From assembly GCA_005885115.1 (NCBI GenBank), contig VAXX01000535.1, positions 1 through 8,347 of the forward strand: 8,347 bases of DNA. The letters run 5' to 3'. The notes under the pieces were generated by a model that saw nothing but the letters and a program-made list of their open reading frames with translations, had not been told where the DNA came from and made no database searches. Origin of the DNA: Actinomycetota bacterium. Lineage in GTDB: Bacteria > Actinomycetota > Actinomycetes > Mycobacteriales > Micromonosporaceae. Position 1 is the first letter of the stretch, and the number at the start of each line of letters is the position of its first letter. The position numbers and the translations under genes are program-made. This document shows positions 1 to 6,214 of the stretch, piece after piece.

Positions 1-303
1 GCCTTGATTGACAACGCGTTGAAGTTCGCCGGTACCGGCGCGACGGTCACCGTACGGGTCGTCCCGGACGCCGACACCGTGGCGCTGCACGTGGTCGACG
101 ACGGGCCCGGGCTCGGTGACACCGAACGGATGCGCGCCACCGAGCGGTTCTGGCGCGCGCCCGGTACCCAGAATGTCGACGGCAGCGGGCTCGGGCTGCC
201 GATCGCCGCCGTACTCGTGGAGGTTTCCGGGGGCCGGCTGGACCTGCTGGCCGCGGCGCCCCGCGGCCTGGACGCCCGGCTGACCTTCCCGGCGGCCGGT
301 TAG
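1..303 (+). CDS. Sensor histidine kinase, C-terminal ATPase domain (5' end outside window)
   Basis: The reading frame is open from the first base, so the start and the sensor and dimerisation parts lie upstream of the window. The 100 visible residues are a complete HATPase_c fold. The N box is LIDNALKF (residues 2-9), the G1 box is DDGPGLG, the F-like box is ERFWRAP, and the G2 box is GSGLGLPI. This domain binds ATP and phosphorylates the conserved His of the missing DHp domain, normally signalling to a response regulator. It is probably membrane-bound, as most PhoR/EnvZ-like kinases are, but the sensor is not visible. The TAG stop at 301-303 interlocks with the stop of the convergent TAXI gene, so there is no room for a terminator between them. 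The neighbouring binding protein could supply its signal (inference). Confidence 0.93.
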   Translation, partial: ALIDNALKFAGTGATVTVRVVPDADTVALHVVDDGPGLGDTERMRATERFWRAPGTQNVDGSGLGLPIAAVLVEVSGGRLDLLAAAPRGLDARLTFPAAG

Positions 304-1167
304 CTTTTCATCTGCCGGTAGTAGCGGGTCGCGCCCGGGTGCAGCGGCAGCGGGTACGTGTTGATCGCCTCGCCCCGGTCCAGCCGGCTGCCCATCGGGT
401 GCGCCGCCGCCAGCACGTCCCGGTGCTCGAAAAGCGCCCGGATCAGCCGGTACGCGACCGGCTCGGCCATCGACGTACGGACCGCGAGGTAGTTGGCCAC
501 GCCCACCGTGACGGTCGGCGTCGAACGCCACCGGTACGGCAGCGGCGAGCGCGGCGAGCGCGTCGGTCGGTATCCCGCCGGAGAAGAACATCCCGTCCAG
601 CCGCCCGGACCGCACGGCGTCGGCGGCCACCTCCGGATCCAGCCGTTCGGCCTGGAGGTCGGAGACCGCCAGCCCGGCGCACGGCAGCACCCGGCTGGCG
701 ATCAGCTCGGTGCCCGAACCCGGCGGCCCCACCGACACCCGCCGCCCGCGCAGCTCGGAGATCCCCCCGATCCGCCGGTCGAGCCGGACCACCATGTGCA
801 CGTAGCTGTCGTAGATCCGGCCCAGCGCCAGCACCGGCAGTTGGCCGGTGAACGGCGGCTGCCCCCGGTACGCGTCGGCCGCCGCGTCCGCCGTGGTCAG
901 CCCGACCTCCGCCCGGCCGTCGGCGACGAGCTGCACGTTCTCCACGCTGGCCGCGGTCGCCAGGACCGCCGGGCGCAGCCTGGGCAGCGCGGCCCGCACG
1001 ACCGCCGCGATGCCCTGGGCGTAGGCGTAGTAGACCCCGCCGGTGCCGCCGGAGGCGATCCGCAGCGGGCCCGCCGGGTAGTCCGGCTCAGCGGCGCAGC
1101 CGGCCAGCAGCGTCGCCGCCGCGGCGCCGAGCAGGGCCCGCCGACTGATCGGGGGTACGCCGTCCAC
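300..1167 (-). pseudogene. TAXI-family TRAP solute-binding lipoprotein, frameshifted by an apparent internal deletion
   Basis: The start is the GTG at 1167, with GGGAGG (1176-1181) eight bases upstream. The N-terminus has SRR, a hydrophobic stretch and the lipobox LAGC (Cys24), so it is probably an exported lipoprotein, perhaps by the Tat route. Family motifs follow: RIASGGTGGVYYAYAQG (residues 36-52), ENVQLVADGRAEVGL, GRRVSVGPPGSGTELI and RSGRLDGMFFSGGIPT. TAXI proteins bind small ligands such as carboxylates and normally feed TRAP transporters. After about residue 212 (near 535) the homology jumps frame. The C-terminus resumes at about 520 as TPTVTVGVANYLAVRTSM and ends with TYPLPLHPGATRYYR. 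Together the parts give about 288 residues against a usual 320-330, and the family's segment between these blocks (about 30-40 residues) is absent. No TRAP membrane subunits are in view. A true pseudogene and a sequence error are both possible. Confidence 0.82.
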
Positions 1168-1183
1168 CCGTCCCGCCTCCCGA

Positions 1184-1199
1184 TGTGACCCAGGTCACC
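1184..1199. promoter_or_regulatory. CRP-like operator upstream of the TAXI gene
   Basis: Bases 1185-1198 read GTGACC-CA-GGTCAC, a perfect 6-bp inverted repeat. With flanks it is TGTGA-N6-TCACC, one base from the classic CRP/FNR-family box TGTGA-N6-TCACA. It lies just upstream of the Shine-Dalgarno sequence of the TAXI gene and downstream of its candidate -10 at 1211-1216. Binding there would be expected to repress. Which CRP-type regulator might bind is unknown from this window. Confidence 0.5.
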
Positions 1200-1210
1200 G
1201 TGTTGCGGGA

Positions 1211-1239
1211 ACCCTAGGCGACCCGGACCGGTACCGGAA
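1211..1239 (-). promoter_or_regulatory. Candidate promoter of the TAXI gene
   Basis: On the minus strand TAGGGT (1216-1211) resembles the actinobacterial housekeeping -10 (TAGRRT). A weak -35, TTCCGG (1239-1234), lies 17 bases upstream. Transcription would start near 1203, about 36 bases before the GTG. The -10 is good but the -35 is poor, so this is only a candidate. Confidence 0.3.
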
Positions 1240-1255
1240 GTCCCGCCCGGACAGA

Positions 1256-1273
1256 CTTGCGCAAGGCTTGCGC
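1256..1273. repeat. 15-bp palindrome with two CTTGCGC heptamers
   Basis: Bases 1259-1273 are a perfect inverted repeat, GCGCAAG-G-CTTGCGC. The same stretch also holds two direct copies of CTTGCGC (1256-1262 and 1267-1273) spaced 11 bp start to start, one helical turn. It lies between the terminator of the secreted-protein gene and the candidate TAXI promoter, about 50-70 bases upstream of the proposed start of transcription. This fits an upstream activator or operator site. The binding protein is unknown. Confidence 0.45.
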
Positions 1274-1294
1274 TTTCTGTCGTACCTCGGCGTC

Positions 1295-1326
1295 AAGGGT
1301 GGGCCGCCGGCCAGCGACCCACCCTT
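1295..1326 (-). terminator. Hairpin terminator of the secreted-protein gene
   Basis: AAGGGTGGG (1295-1303) and CCCACCCTT (1318-1326) form a perfect 9-bp stem with a 14-base GC-rich loop. The hairpin begins 16 bases after the TGA at 1343-1345 of the upstream minus-strand gene. There is no U tract after the stem, which is common for actinobacterial terminators. Confidence 0.6.
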
Positions 1327-1342
1327 CAGCCGAACGGTTACG

Positions 1343-2186
1343 TCAGCCGGCGCAGCCGTGGATCTTGTTGCTCCAGGTCGGCTGGACGGCGAAGGTACCG
1401 GTCGCCAGCGTGATGGCGTGCAGGTGCATCCACGCGCACTTGTCGGCGTTCTCCTCGCCCCGCGAGTCCACCCAGCCGGAGGCCGGCATCGGGTCGGTGA
1501 CCGCCTCGGAGTACTCGTGGCCGGCGACGATGCTGAACCCGTCGAGCCTGCTGCGCACCGAGCTGGCGCCACAGGACGAGCCGAGGTCGAGCACGTAGGG
1601 CATGTTGGTGAACGGCAGTCCGTTGAACGAGTCGTGCCACGCGCACCAGCCGTGGTTCGGGGTACCGAAGCCGTCCGGGTGCACGCCGTGCGGGCTCACC
1701 ACGATCATGCTGATGTTGTGGCCCTTGGTCGCCTTGAAGTGGGTCAGCCCGCGCTGGGCCTCGCCGCCGATCTGGCCGGCGGTCGCCTGGGACGGGGCAT
1801 TGGCGCCGTTGTCCACCCAGACGCCCTTGAGCACCGAGGTGCCGAAGACGGGGTGCCCGCCCTTGCCGGTGTACTGCGAGGTCACCGTCGACCAGTGGTC
1901 GGCCGGCTGACCCAGGCCCTTGAAGAAGTTAGACGAGGTACACCGCGACGTGGTCCTGGATGAAGCCACCGTGGTAGAGCAGGTCGTTGGACGCCGGCTT
2001 GACCGCCGCCGTACCGGCCCTGGTGTCGTGGAACGTCGTGTAGCCGTGCGGGTTCGGCTGGTACCCGGTGGTCTTGGCCGAGGCCAGTCCGGTACCCGCG
2101 ACGAGCGCCACACCCAGTGCCGCGCCCACGATGGCGACCGTGCCAAGCCGGCGGCGTAGCGGCACAGAGCCGGTACTCCTGATCAT
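1343..2186 (-). pseudogene. Secreted protein with HEYSE motif (possible metallopeptidase), frameshifted
   Basis: The ATG at 2186 follows a purine-rich GGGAGAGG. A Sec signal peptide is clear: basic RRR (residues 11-13), a hydrophobic core (14-34), and likely cleavage after ASA at 37. The mature part begins with a short linker and then SNDLLYHGGFIQDHVAVYLV. That frame stops at 1929-1931. One frame away, conserved sequence resumes at 1930 with NFFKGLGQPADHWSTVTSQY and runs 195 residues to the TGA at 1343. Later landmarks are VWVDNGANAP, VVSPHGVHPDGF, GHEYSEAVTDP (1490-1522), GWVDS and TGTFAVQ, with several Cys. This matches a widespread family of secreted actinomycete proteins without proven function. 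The family normally has a Trp/Gly-rich block (about 18-20 residues, FWG type) between the two halves. HE-x-x-E hints at metal binding, but peptidase activity is a guess. Confidence 0.78.
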
Positions 2187-2228
2187 GAGACCTCTCCCTC
2201 CCCCGGGATTTCCGGAGTAATGTGAAGA

Positions 2229-2257
2229 CTCCTATCAGAGACGGCTATCAATGTAAA
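2229..2257 (-). promoter_or_regulatory. Candidate promoter of the secreted-protein gene
   Basis: On the minus strand TTTACA (2257-2252) and TAGGAG (2234-2229) are separated by 17 bases, close to the actinobacterial TTGACA/TAGRRT arrangement. They lie in the most AT-rich stretch of the window (about 2205-2290). The leader would be about 35 bases, ending in the strong ribosome site before 2186. The remaining bases up to the stop of the Zur-like gene at 2400 show no gene or convincing terminator. Confidence 0.4.
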
Positions 2258-2399
2258 CACCGATCGGCTGATTGCCCGTCACCCGAAAACCCCTGGGGGC
2301 TGCCCAGACGGACCGCTCGGGGCGGGGAGGGTCGCGGCGCTGGAAGATCGATGGCGCTACCGCCGGGAGATCAACGGAAGGAACACGAGCCCGGCCGTC

Positions 2400-2828
2400 T
2401 CACCCGACTGCGGGTTGGCCTGCGGGGGCGCTACAGGCGGCGCACCGGCCGAAGATCTCCAGGGTGTGCCCGACGTCGGTGAAGCCGTGCTCGGCGGCCT
2501 GCTTCTCGGCCCACTTCTCCACCGCGGGGCCCTCCACCTCGACGGTCCGGCCGCAGGCCCGGCAGACCAGGTGGTGGTGGTGCTGGCTGCGGCTGCACCG
2601 CCGGTACAGCTGCTCGCCGTCGGGCAGGCGCATCTGGTCGACCTCACCGGCGTCCGCGAGGAGCTGCAGGGTCCGGTACACGGTCGTCAATCCGACGCCG
2701 GAGCCCGCAGTGCGCAACTGGGCGTGCAGTTGCTGGGCGCTGCGGAACTCGTCGGTGTCGGCGAGCAGCGCCAGCACCTCCGCGCGCTGGCGCGTGTTGC
2801 GGGCCATCCCGGGCGTGGACGGGGTCAC
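2400..2828 (-). CDS. zur: Fur-family metal regulator, Zur/FurB-like
   Basis: This is a complete 142-residue Fur-family repressor, which would bind operators when loaded with metal. The N-terminal winged helix contains NTRQRAEVLALLADTDEFRS and the recognition region GVGLTTVYRTLQLLADAGEV (residues 44-63). The dimerisation domain has HHHHLVCRACG (83-93), VEVEGPAVEKWAE (96-108), HTLEIFG (121-127) and CAAC (129-132). The Cys pairs 89/92 and 129/132 are the structural zinc site. The HHHHLVC and GPAVEKWAE blocks are typical of actinobacterial Zur (FurB), which senses zinc and controls its uptake. The start chosen is the GTG at 2828, with AGGAG (2839-2843) ten bases upstream; the ATG at 2807 is possible but has no ribosome site. 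The gene appears undamaged. It diverges from the membrane-protein gene at 2921. I saw no Zur box in the 92-bp gap, so self-control is unproven. Confidence 0.88.
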   Translation of the reverse strand: MTPSTPGMARNTRQRAEVLALLADTDEFRSAQQLHAQLRTAGSGVGLTTVYRTLQLLADAGEVDQMRLPDGEQLYRRCSRSQHHHHLVCRACGRTVEVEGPAVEKWAEKQAAEHGFTDVGHTLEIFGRCAACSAPAGQPAVG

Positions 2829-2920
2829 CGGATCTGCGCTCCTGTTCGGTCAGCGATCTCCCAGTGTACGTCCGCCGATTTGTGACCGACGGGCTTGCGC
2901 AGCCGAGGCACGCTGGGTCC

Positions 2921-3400
2921 ATGAGCATTCCCGCCTACTACGGGCGGCCCGCGCTGGTCGCCCGGTACCACCGGGGAACCGCACCGCCGTCTGTGCATGT
3001 GGTGGCGCTCCTGCAGTACGTGGGCGCTCTGCTGACCCTGCTCGCGGCGGCCGGCGTCGCGCTGCTCACCTTCGGCGGACGGCTGGCGCTGGACCGGCGG
3101 CGGATCCAGCTCCCGGCCAACGTCGAACAGGGTCTGACCGGGGCAGGCGCGATCATCGCGGGGGCGCTGGCGATGGTGGCACTGCTGTGGCTGGTGATCG
3201 CGCGCAAGCTGCAGCGCGGCCGGCAGTGGGCGCGGATCACGGTCATCCTGCTCAGCCTGTTGAGCATCGCGGGTACGGCCTACCAGGCGTGGCAGTTCGC
3301 CGACCGGCAACTGCTGCCGGGGCTTGCGCTGCCGATACTGTACGTGCTGCTGCTCAACACCCGGGCGGCGCGCTCCTGGTTCAAGGGCCACTACTGGTAG
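2921..3400 (+). CDS. Four-helix integral membrane protein of unknown function
   Basis: The protein is 159 residues with four likely membrane helices, near residues 26-51, 72-95, 104-126 and 131-146. A short cytoplasm-like N-terminus contains PAYYGRP. A basic loop with KLQRGRQWAR (96-105) and the end NTRAARSWFKGHYW resemble a loose group of small actinobacterial membrane proteins, but I do not recognise a named family with known function. The start chosen is the ATG at 2921. An in-frame GTG at 2864 would add 19 unlikely residues. Ribosome pairing is weak (GAGG near 2905). The gap of 34 bases to the GH13 gene downstream suggests co-transcription. The 2829-2920 region must hold promoters for this gene and the divergent Zur-like gene, but I could not pick a convincing one. 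Confidence 0.75.
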   Translation: MSIPAYYGRPALVARYHRGTAPPSVHVVALLQYVGALLTLLAAAGVALLTFGGRLALDRRRIQLPANVEQGLTGAGAIIAGALAMVALLWLVIARKLQRGRQWARITVILLSLLSIAGTAYQAWQFADRQLLPGLALPILYVLLLNTRAARSWFKGHYW

Positions 3401-3434
3401 TTTCGCCCGCCCCCTTCGGTGGAACCGGTACTGG

Positions 3435-4910
3435 GTGAGCGAACACTGGTACGACGAAGCGGTGGTGTACTGCCTGGACGTCGAGACGTACGCCGACTCC
3501 GACGGCGACGGGTACGGCGACTTCCGCGGCCTGATCGGCCGCCTGGACTACCTGTCCCGGCTCGGCGTGACCTGCCTGTGGCTGGCGCCGATCCACCCGT
3601 CCCCACGCCGGGACGACGGGTACGACGTGACCGACTTCTACACCGTCGACCCGCGCCTGGGCAGCCTCGGGGACTTCGCCGAACTGCTGCACCAGGCGGA
3701 CAACCGGGGCCTGCGGATCATCATCGACCTGGTCATCAACCACACCTCCGACGAGCACCCGTGGTTCGTCGACGCGTACTCATCGCCGGACTCCCGGTAC
3801 CGGGACTGGTACGTCTGGTCCGACTCCGAGCCCTCGGACCGGTACCAGGGCATGGTGTTCCCCGGCGAGCAGCACGACACCTGGACGTACCACAAGCAGG
3901 CGAAGGCGTGGTACTACCACCGGTTCTACGACTTCCAGCCGGACCTGAACACGAGGCTTCCGGATCGACGCCGCGCCGTTCGTCATCGAGCAGACCCAAC
4001 CGGGCAATCCCAACTCCCCCAGGGATTTCGAGTTCCTGACCGAGCTGCGCCAGCACGCGTCCTGGCGGCGCGGCGACGCGCTGCTGCTCGCCGAGGCCAA
4101 CGTGGAGCCCGATCAGATCGTGCGGTACTTCGGCGACGAGGGCGGTTCGGCGAACCGGCTGCACATGCTGTTCGACTTCCTGCTCAACGGCCGGTTGATC
4201 CTCGCCCTGGCGCGTCAGGATCCCGAGCCGGTCATCGAGGCGCTGCGGAACAGCCCGGCGCTGCCGCCGGGCGCGCAGTCAGCCACGTTCCTGCGTAACC
4301 ACGACGAGATCGACCTGTCCCGGCGGACCGCCGAGCAGCGCGACGAGGTGTTCGCCGCGTTCGGGCCGGACCCGGCGATGCGCCTGTACGACCGGGGGAT
4401 CCGCCGCCGGCTCGCGCCGATGCTCGGTGGGGACCGGGCCCGCCTGGAGCTGGCGTACTCGTTGCAGTTCACCCTCCGGGGTACGCCGGTGCTGCGGTAC
4501 GGGGAGGAGATCGGGATGGGCGAGGACCTGTCGCTGCCCGACCGGCAGGCCATCCGTACCCCGATGCAGTGGTCCGCCGCGCCGCAGGCCGGCTTCACCG
4601 AGTCGGACCGGCCGTTCCGGCCGGTGATCCGGGATGGCGACTACGGGTACGAGCGGGTCAACGTGACCGACCAGCGGCACGATCCGACCTCGTTGCTGGC
4701 CTGGTTCGAGCGGATGATCCATACCTTGCGGGAGAGCCCGGAGGTGGGCAGCGGCACCTGTACGGTCGTCGACGAGAAGCTGCCGCCCGGCGTGTTCGCG
4801 CACCGGGCCGACGGGCCGTCGGGCAGCATGCTGTTCCTGCACAACCTCGGCGAGGACTGGGCCGGTACGGGTACCGGTGGATCCGGCTACGGCGCAGCCC
4901 GGCCGGCTAA
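3435..4910 (+). pseudogene. GH13 trehalose-synthase-like alpha-glucosyl enzyme with two apparent frame-breaking deletions
   Basis: The start is the GTG at 3435 (VSEHWYDEAVVYCLDVETY). GH13 (alpha-amylase) motifs are all present: DSDGDGYGDFRGL, region I DLVINH (3726-3743), region II GFRIDAAPF with the nucleophile Asp at 3967-3969, region III LLAEAN with the acid/base Glu at 4093-4095, and region IV RNHDE with Asp at 4303-4305. The order and flanks (YVWSD, FDFLLNGRL, YGEEIGMG, RTPMQW) fit trehalose synthases and related alpha-glucan enzymes, which isomerise or transfer maltose-type sugars. After DLNT (3951-3953) the frame changes and resumes at GFRID (3955), skipping the usual helix of about 20 residues before the nucleophile. 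Near 4850-4866 it changes back, so that YGYRWIRLRRSPAG ends at the TAA 4908-4910; about 25-30 residues of the C-terminal beta domain are missing. As written, no active enzyme can be made. The remaining 491 codons are shorter than the usual 530-560. Confidence 0.85.
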
Positions 4911-5284
4911 CCGGGGTAGTCGCCGGGCTTCGCGCCGGGGTGGGTGGCGAGCCAGGCGAGATAGTCGTTGTACGCCCGGGTTTCCGCGTCCTCGGCCGAC
5001 TCGACGGTCGGGCGTACCGGTACCTCGATCCGCAGATCCTCGGGTACCGAGGCGGGCGGCGGTGGGGGCGCGTACCCGCCCCGCCGCTCGGCCCGGACCT
5101 CCCGCGACCACACGAAGACCACGAACAGCGCGAACACCGGCCACTCGACCGCGTACCCGTAGCTGAGCGCGTTGCCACCGCGGGCCCGGTCGAGCTGCCA
5201 CCAGCCCAGCGCGAGGCAGCCCGCGACCAGCACCACCGCGATCGCGTGCCGCAACAGCCATCGGGGCGTGAGATACCGGCGCAC
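4907..5284 (-). CDS. Small SURF1-like actinobacterial membrane protein
   Basis: The 125-residue protein starts at the GTG at 5284, four bases after the stop of the YidC-like gene, so the two are probably translationally coupled. The N-terminus RRYLTPRWLLRHAIA leads into a membrane helix (about 13-30) ending in GWWQLDRARGGN, a pattern recalling the first helix of SURF1 proteins. A second helix spans about 48-60 (EWPVFALFVVFVW). The rest is cytoplasmic: a basic stretch, a run of five prolines (73-77) and an acidic tail with YNDYLAWLATHPGAKPGDYPG-type ending. It is far too short for a full SURF1, and the role is unknown. Its TAG stop overlaps the stop of the convergent GH13 gene by four bases in total. 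Confidence 0.8.
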   Translation of the reverse strand: MRRYLTPRWLLRHAIAVVLVAGCLALGWWQLDRARGGNALSYGYAVEWPVFALFVVFVWSREVRAERRGGYAPPPPPASVPEDLRIEVPVRPTVESAEDAETRAYNDYLAWLATHPGAKPGDYPG

Positions 5285-5288
5285 GCCG

Positions 5289-5876
5289 TTAGGTTAGCCC
5301 GTGCCGCCGCAGCCAGACCTCGACGGTCCCGGTCCACGCGGTCGTGGTCGCCAGGTAGAGCACGGCCGCCAGCGGTACGAACGCGGCGGTCAGCACGGTC
5401 AGCCACGCGAACGCCGCGATCGTCGCGAGCAACGGCAGGAACACCCACACCGGGCCACCGAGCAGGTGCGCCGAGAGCGGCGCGCCCAGGAAACGGCTGT
5501 GCAGCAAGGCGTTGGCGTGACCGGCGAGGGTGGGCGAGACAAAGAGCCGGTATGTGACAAGGAAGAACGGTGCCTGGAGCAGCGCGGGCAGGAAGCCGGC
5601 GTACGGGCTGATCCCGGCCGACCGGTACAGCCCGGCCAGTTCGGTGCGCAGCCGCTCGGGATCCTTGCGGTGCTTGCGGTTCAGCTCCGCCAGGCGCGGG
5701 GCGAGCGCCGCGCGGGCCCGCTCGCCGCGGATCACCCGCAGGGTCAACGGGATCAGCAGCGCGCGCAGCGCGAGGGTGCAGGCGACGATGGCCAGCGCGG
5801 CTCCGCCGACGCCGGCGATGGCAGTGACGATCGGGTACGCAAGGGAAACGGCAGAATCCAGCAGTGGTACGGACAT
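5289..5876 (-). CDS. YidC/Oxa1-family membrane insertase, short form, with apparent in-frame loss of a loop
   Basis: The start is the ATG at 5876, with GAGGGGG (5883-5889) six bases upstream. The protein is 195 residues. The first core helix (about 25-45) contains ALRALLIPLT, with Arg38 matching the conserved positive residue of the YidC hydrophilic groove. It is followed by a basic cytoplasmic coiled hairpin (about 50-88, ERARAALAPRLAELNRKH), then PYAGFLPALLQAPFFLVTYRLF and the two last helices. YidC/Oxa1 proteins insert and fold membrane proteins. This is the short accessory type found in actinobacteria beside DUF6412, not the long housekeeping YidC of the oriC region. Residues 143-180 form one uninterrupted hydrophobic run, because the polar loop of about 25 residues usually found between the last two helices is missing at residue 159/160 (near 5399). 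The frame is kept, but topology would be disturbed. Confidence 0.85.
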   Translation of the reverse strand: MSVPLLDSAVSLAYPIVTAIAGVGGAALAIVACTLALRALLIPLTLRVIRGERARAALAPRLAELNRKHRKDPERLRTELAGLYRSAGISPYAGFLPALLQAPFFLVTYRLFVSPTLAGHANALLHSRFLGAPLSAHLLGGPVWVFLPLLATIAAFAWLTVLTAAFVPLAAVLYLATTTAWTGTVEVWLRRHGLT

Positions 5877-5928
5877 GGAAGGCCCCCTCGGCCTCAGAAA
5901 ACGGGTACGGGCAGCGGGCGCGGCGCCC

Positions 5929-6180
5929 TCAGCGCGCCGCGGGTACCCGGGAGGGGGCTCGGGGCCGGGACCGGCCCGGCGCATCGGGGTCGGCGAACCG
6001 GGTGACCACGTCGGATCGGTGCGCCGCCTTGGCCGCCGGTCCGGTGGCGCTCCGGCGCGGCGCGGCGGCCCGGCCGGCGAGCGCGGTCAGCGCGAGCGCG
6101 AGTACGGCGACCGCGACACCGGCGATCAACGCGGCCGGACCGAGTTCGGTCAGCGCGTGCAGTACGCCGAGCCAGACCAT
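5929..6180 (-). CDS. DUF6412-type small membrane protein
   Basis: The 83-residue protein starts at the ATG at 6178-6180. One hydrophobic helix (about 8-37, rich in Ala, Leu and Val) is followed by a basic linker and a C-terminal segment, VVTRFADPDAPGRSRPRAPS. The DPDAPGRxRPRAP signature is that of DUF6412 proteins, which in actinobacteria are commonly encoded next to a short YidC. Here the YidC-like gene starts 52 bases downstream on the same strand. Function is unknown; a helper of the insertase is a reasonable guess from linkage alone. The upstream gap to the ABC permease stop is only 34 bases, so all are likely on one transcript. Confidence 0.75.
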   Translation of the reverse strand: MVWLGVLHALTELGPAALIAGVAVAVLALALTALAGRAAAPRRSATGPAAKAAHRSDVVTRFADPDAPGRSRPRAPSRVPAAR

Positions 6181-6214
6181 GCCCCGACTCTAGAACGTCA
6201 ACGCCACTCAGGCC

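Noticed and set aside
339..1188. Long plus-strand open frames (170 and 231 codons)
   Set aside because: They are antisense to the TAXI gene, rich in Arg and Pro, show no family motif, and are the usual shadows of GC-rich coding DNA.
1929..1945. Programmed frameshifting in the secreted protein and GH13 genes
   Set aside because: No slippery heptamer is seen at the junctions, and shifting would not restore the missing conserved residues.
2222..2482. Plus-strand open frame of 86 codons in the gap between the secreted-protein and Zur-like genes
   Set aside because: No ribosome site, no homology that I recognise, and it runs into the Zur-like gene antisense.
2570..2585. GGTGGTGGTG triplet repeat
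   Set aside because: It encodes the conserved HHHH of the Zur-like protein on the minus strand, so it is not a satellite.
2829..2920. Zur box in the divergent gap
   Set aside because: No TGAAAATGATTTTCA-like palindrome could be found there.
3395..3434. Possible fusion of the membrane protein with the GH13 enzyme through another frame
   Set aside because: The membrane protein has a normal end and stop at 3398-3400, and the GH13 homology begins at the GTG at 3435.
4279..5448. 389-codon minus-strand open frame
   Set aside because: It runs antisense through the GH13 gene and out of frame through the small membrane protein and the YidC-like gene; composition is Arg/Pro/Gly-rich without domains.
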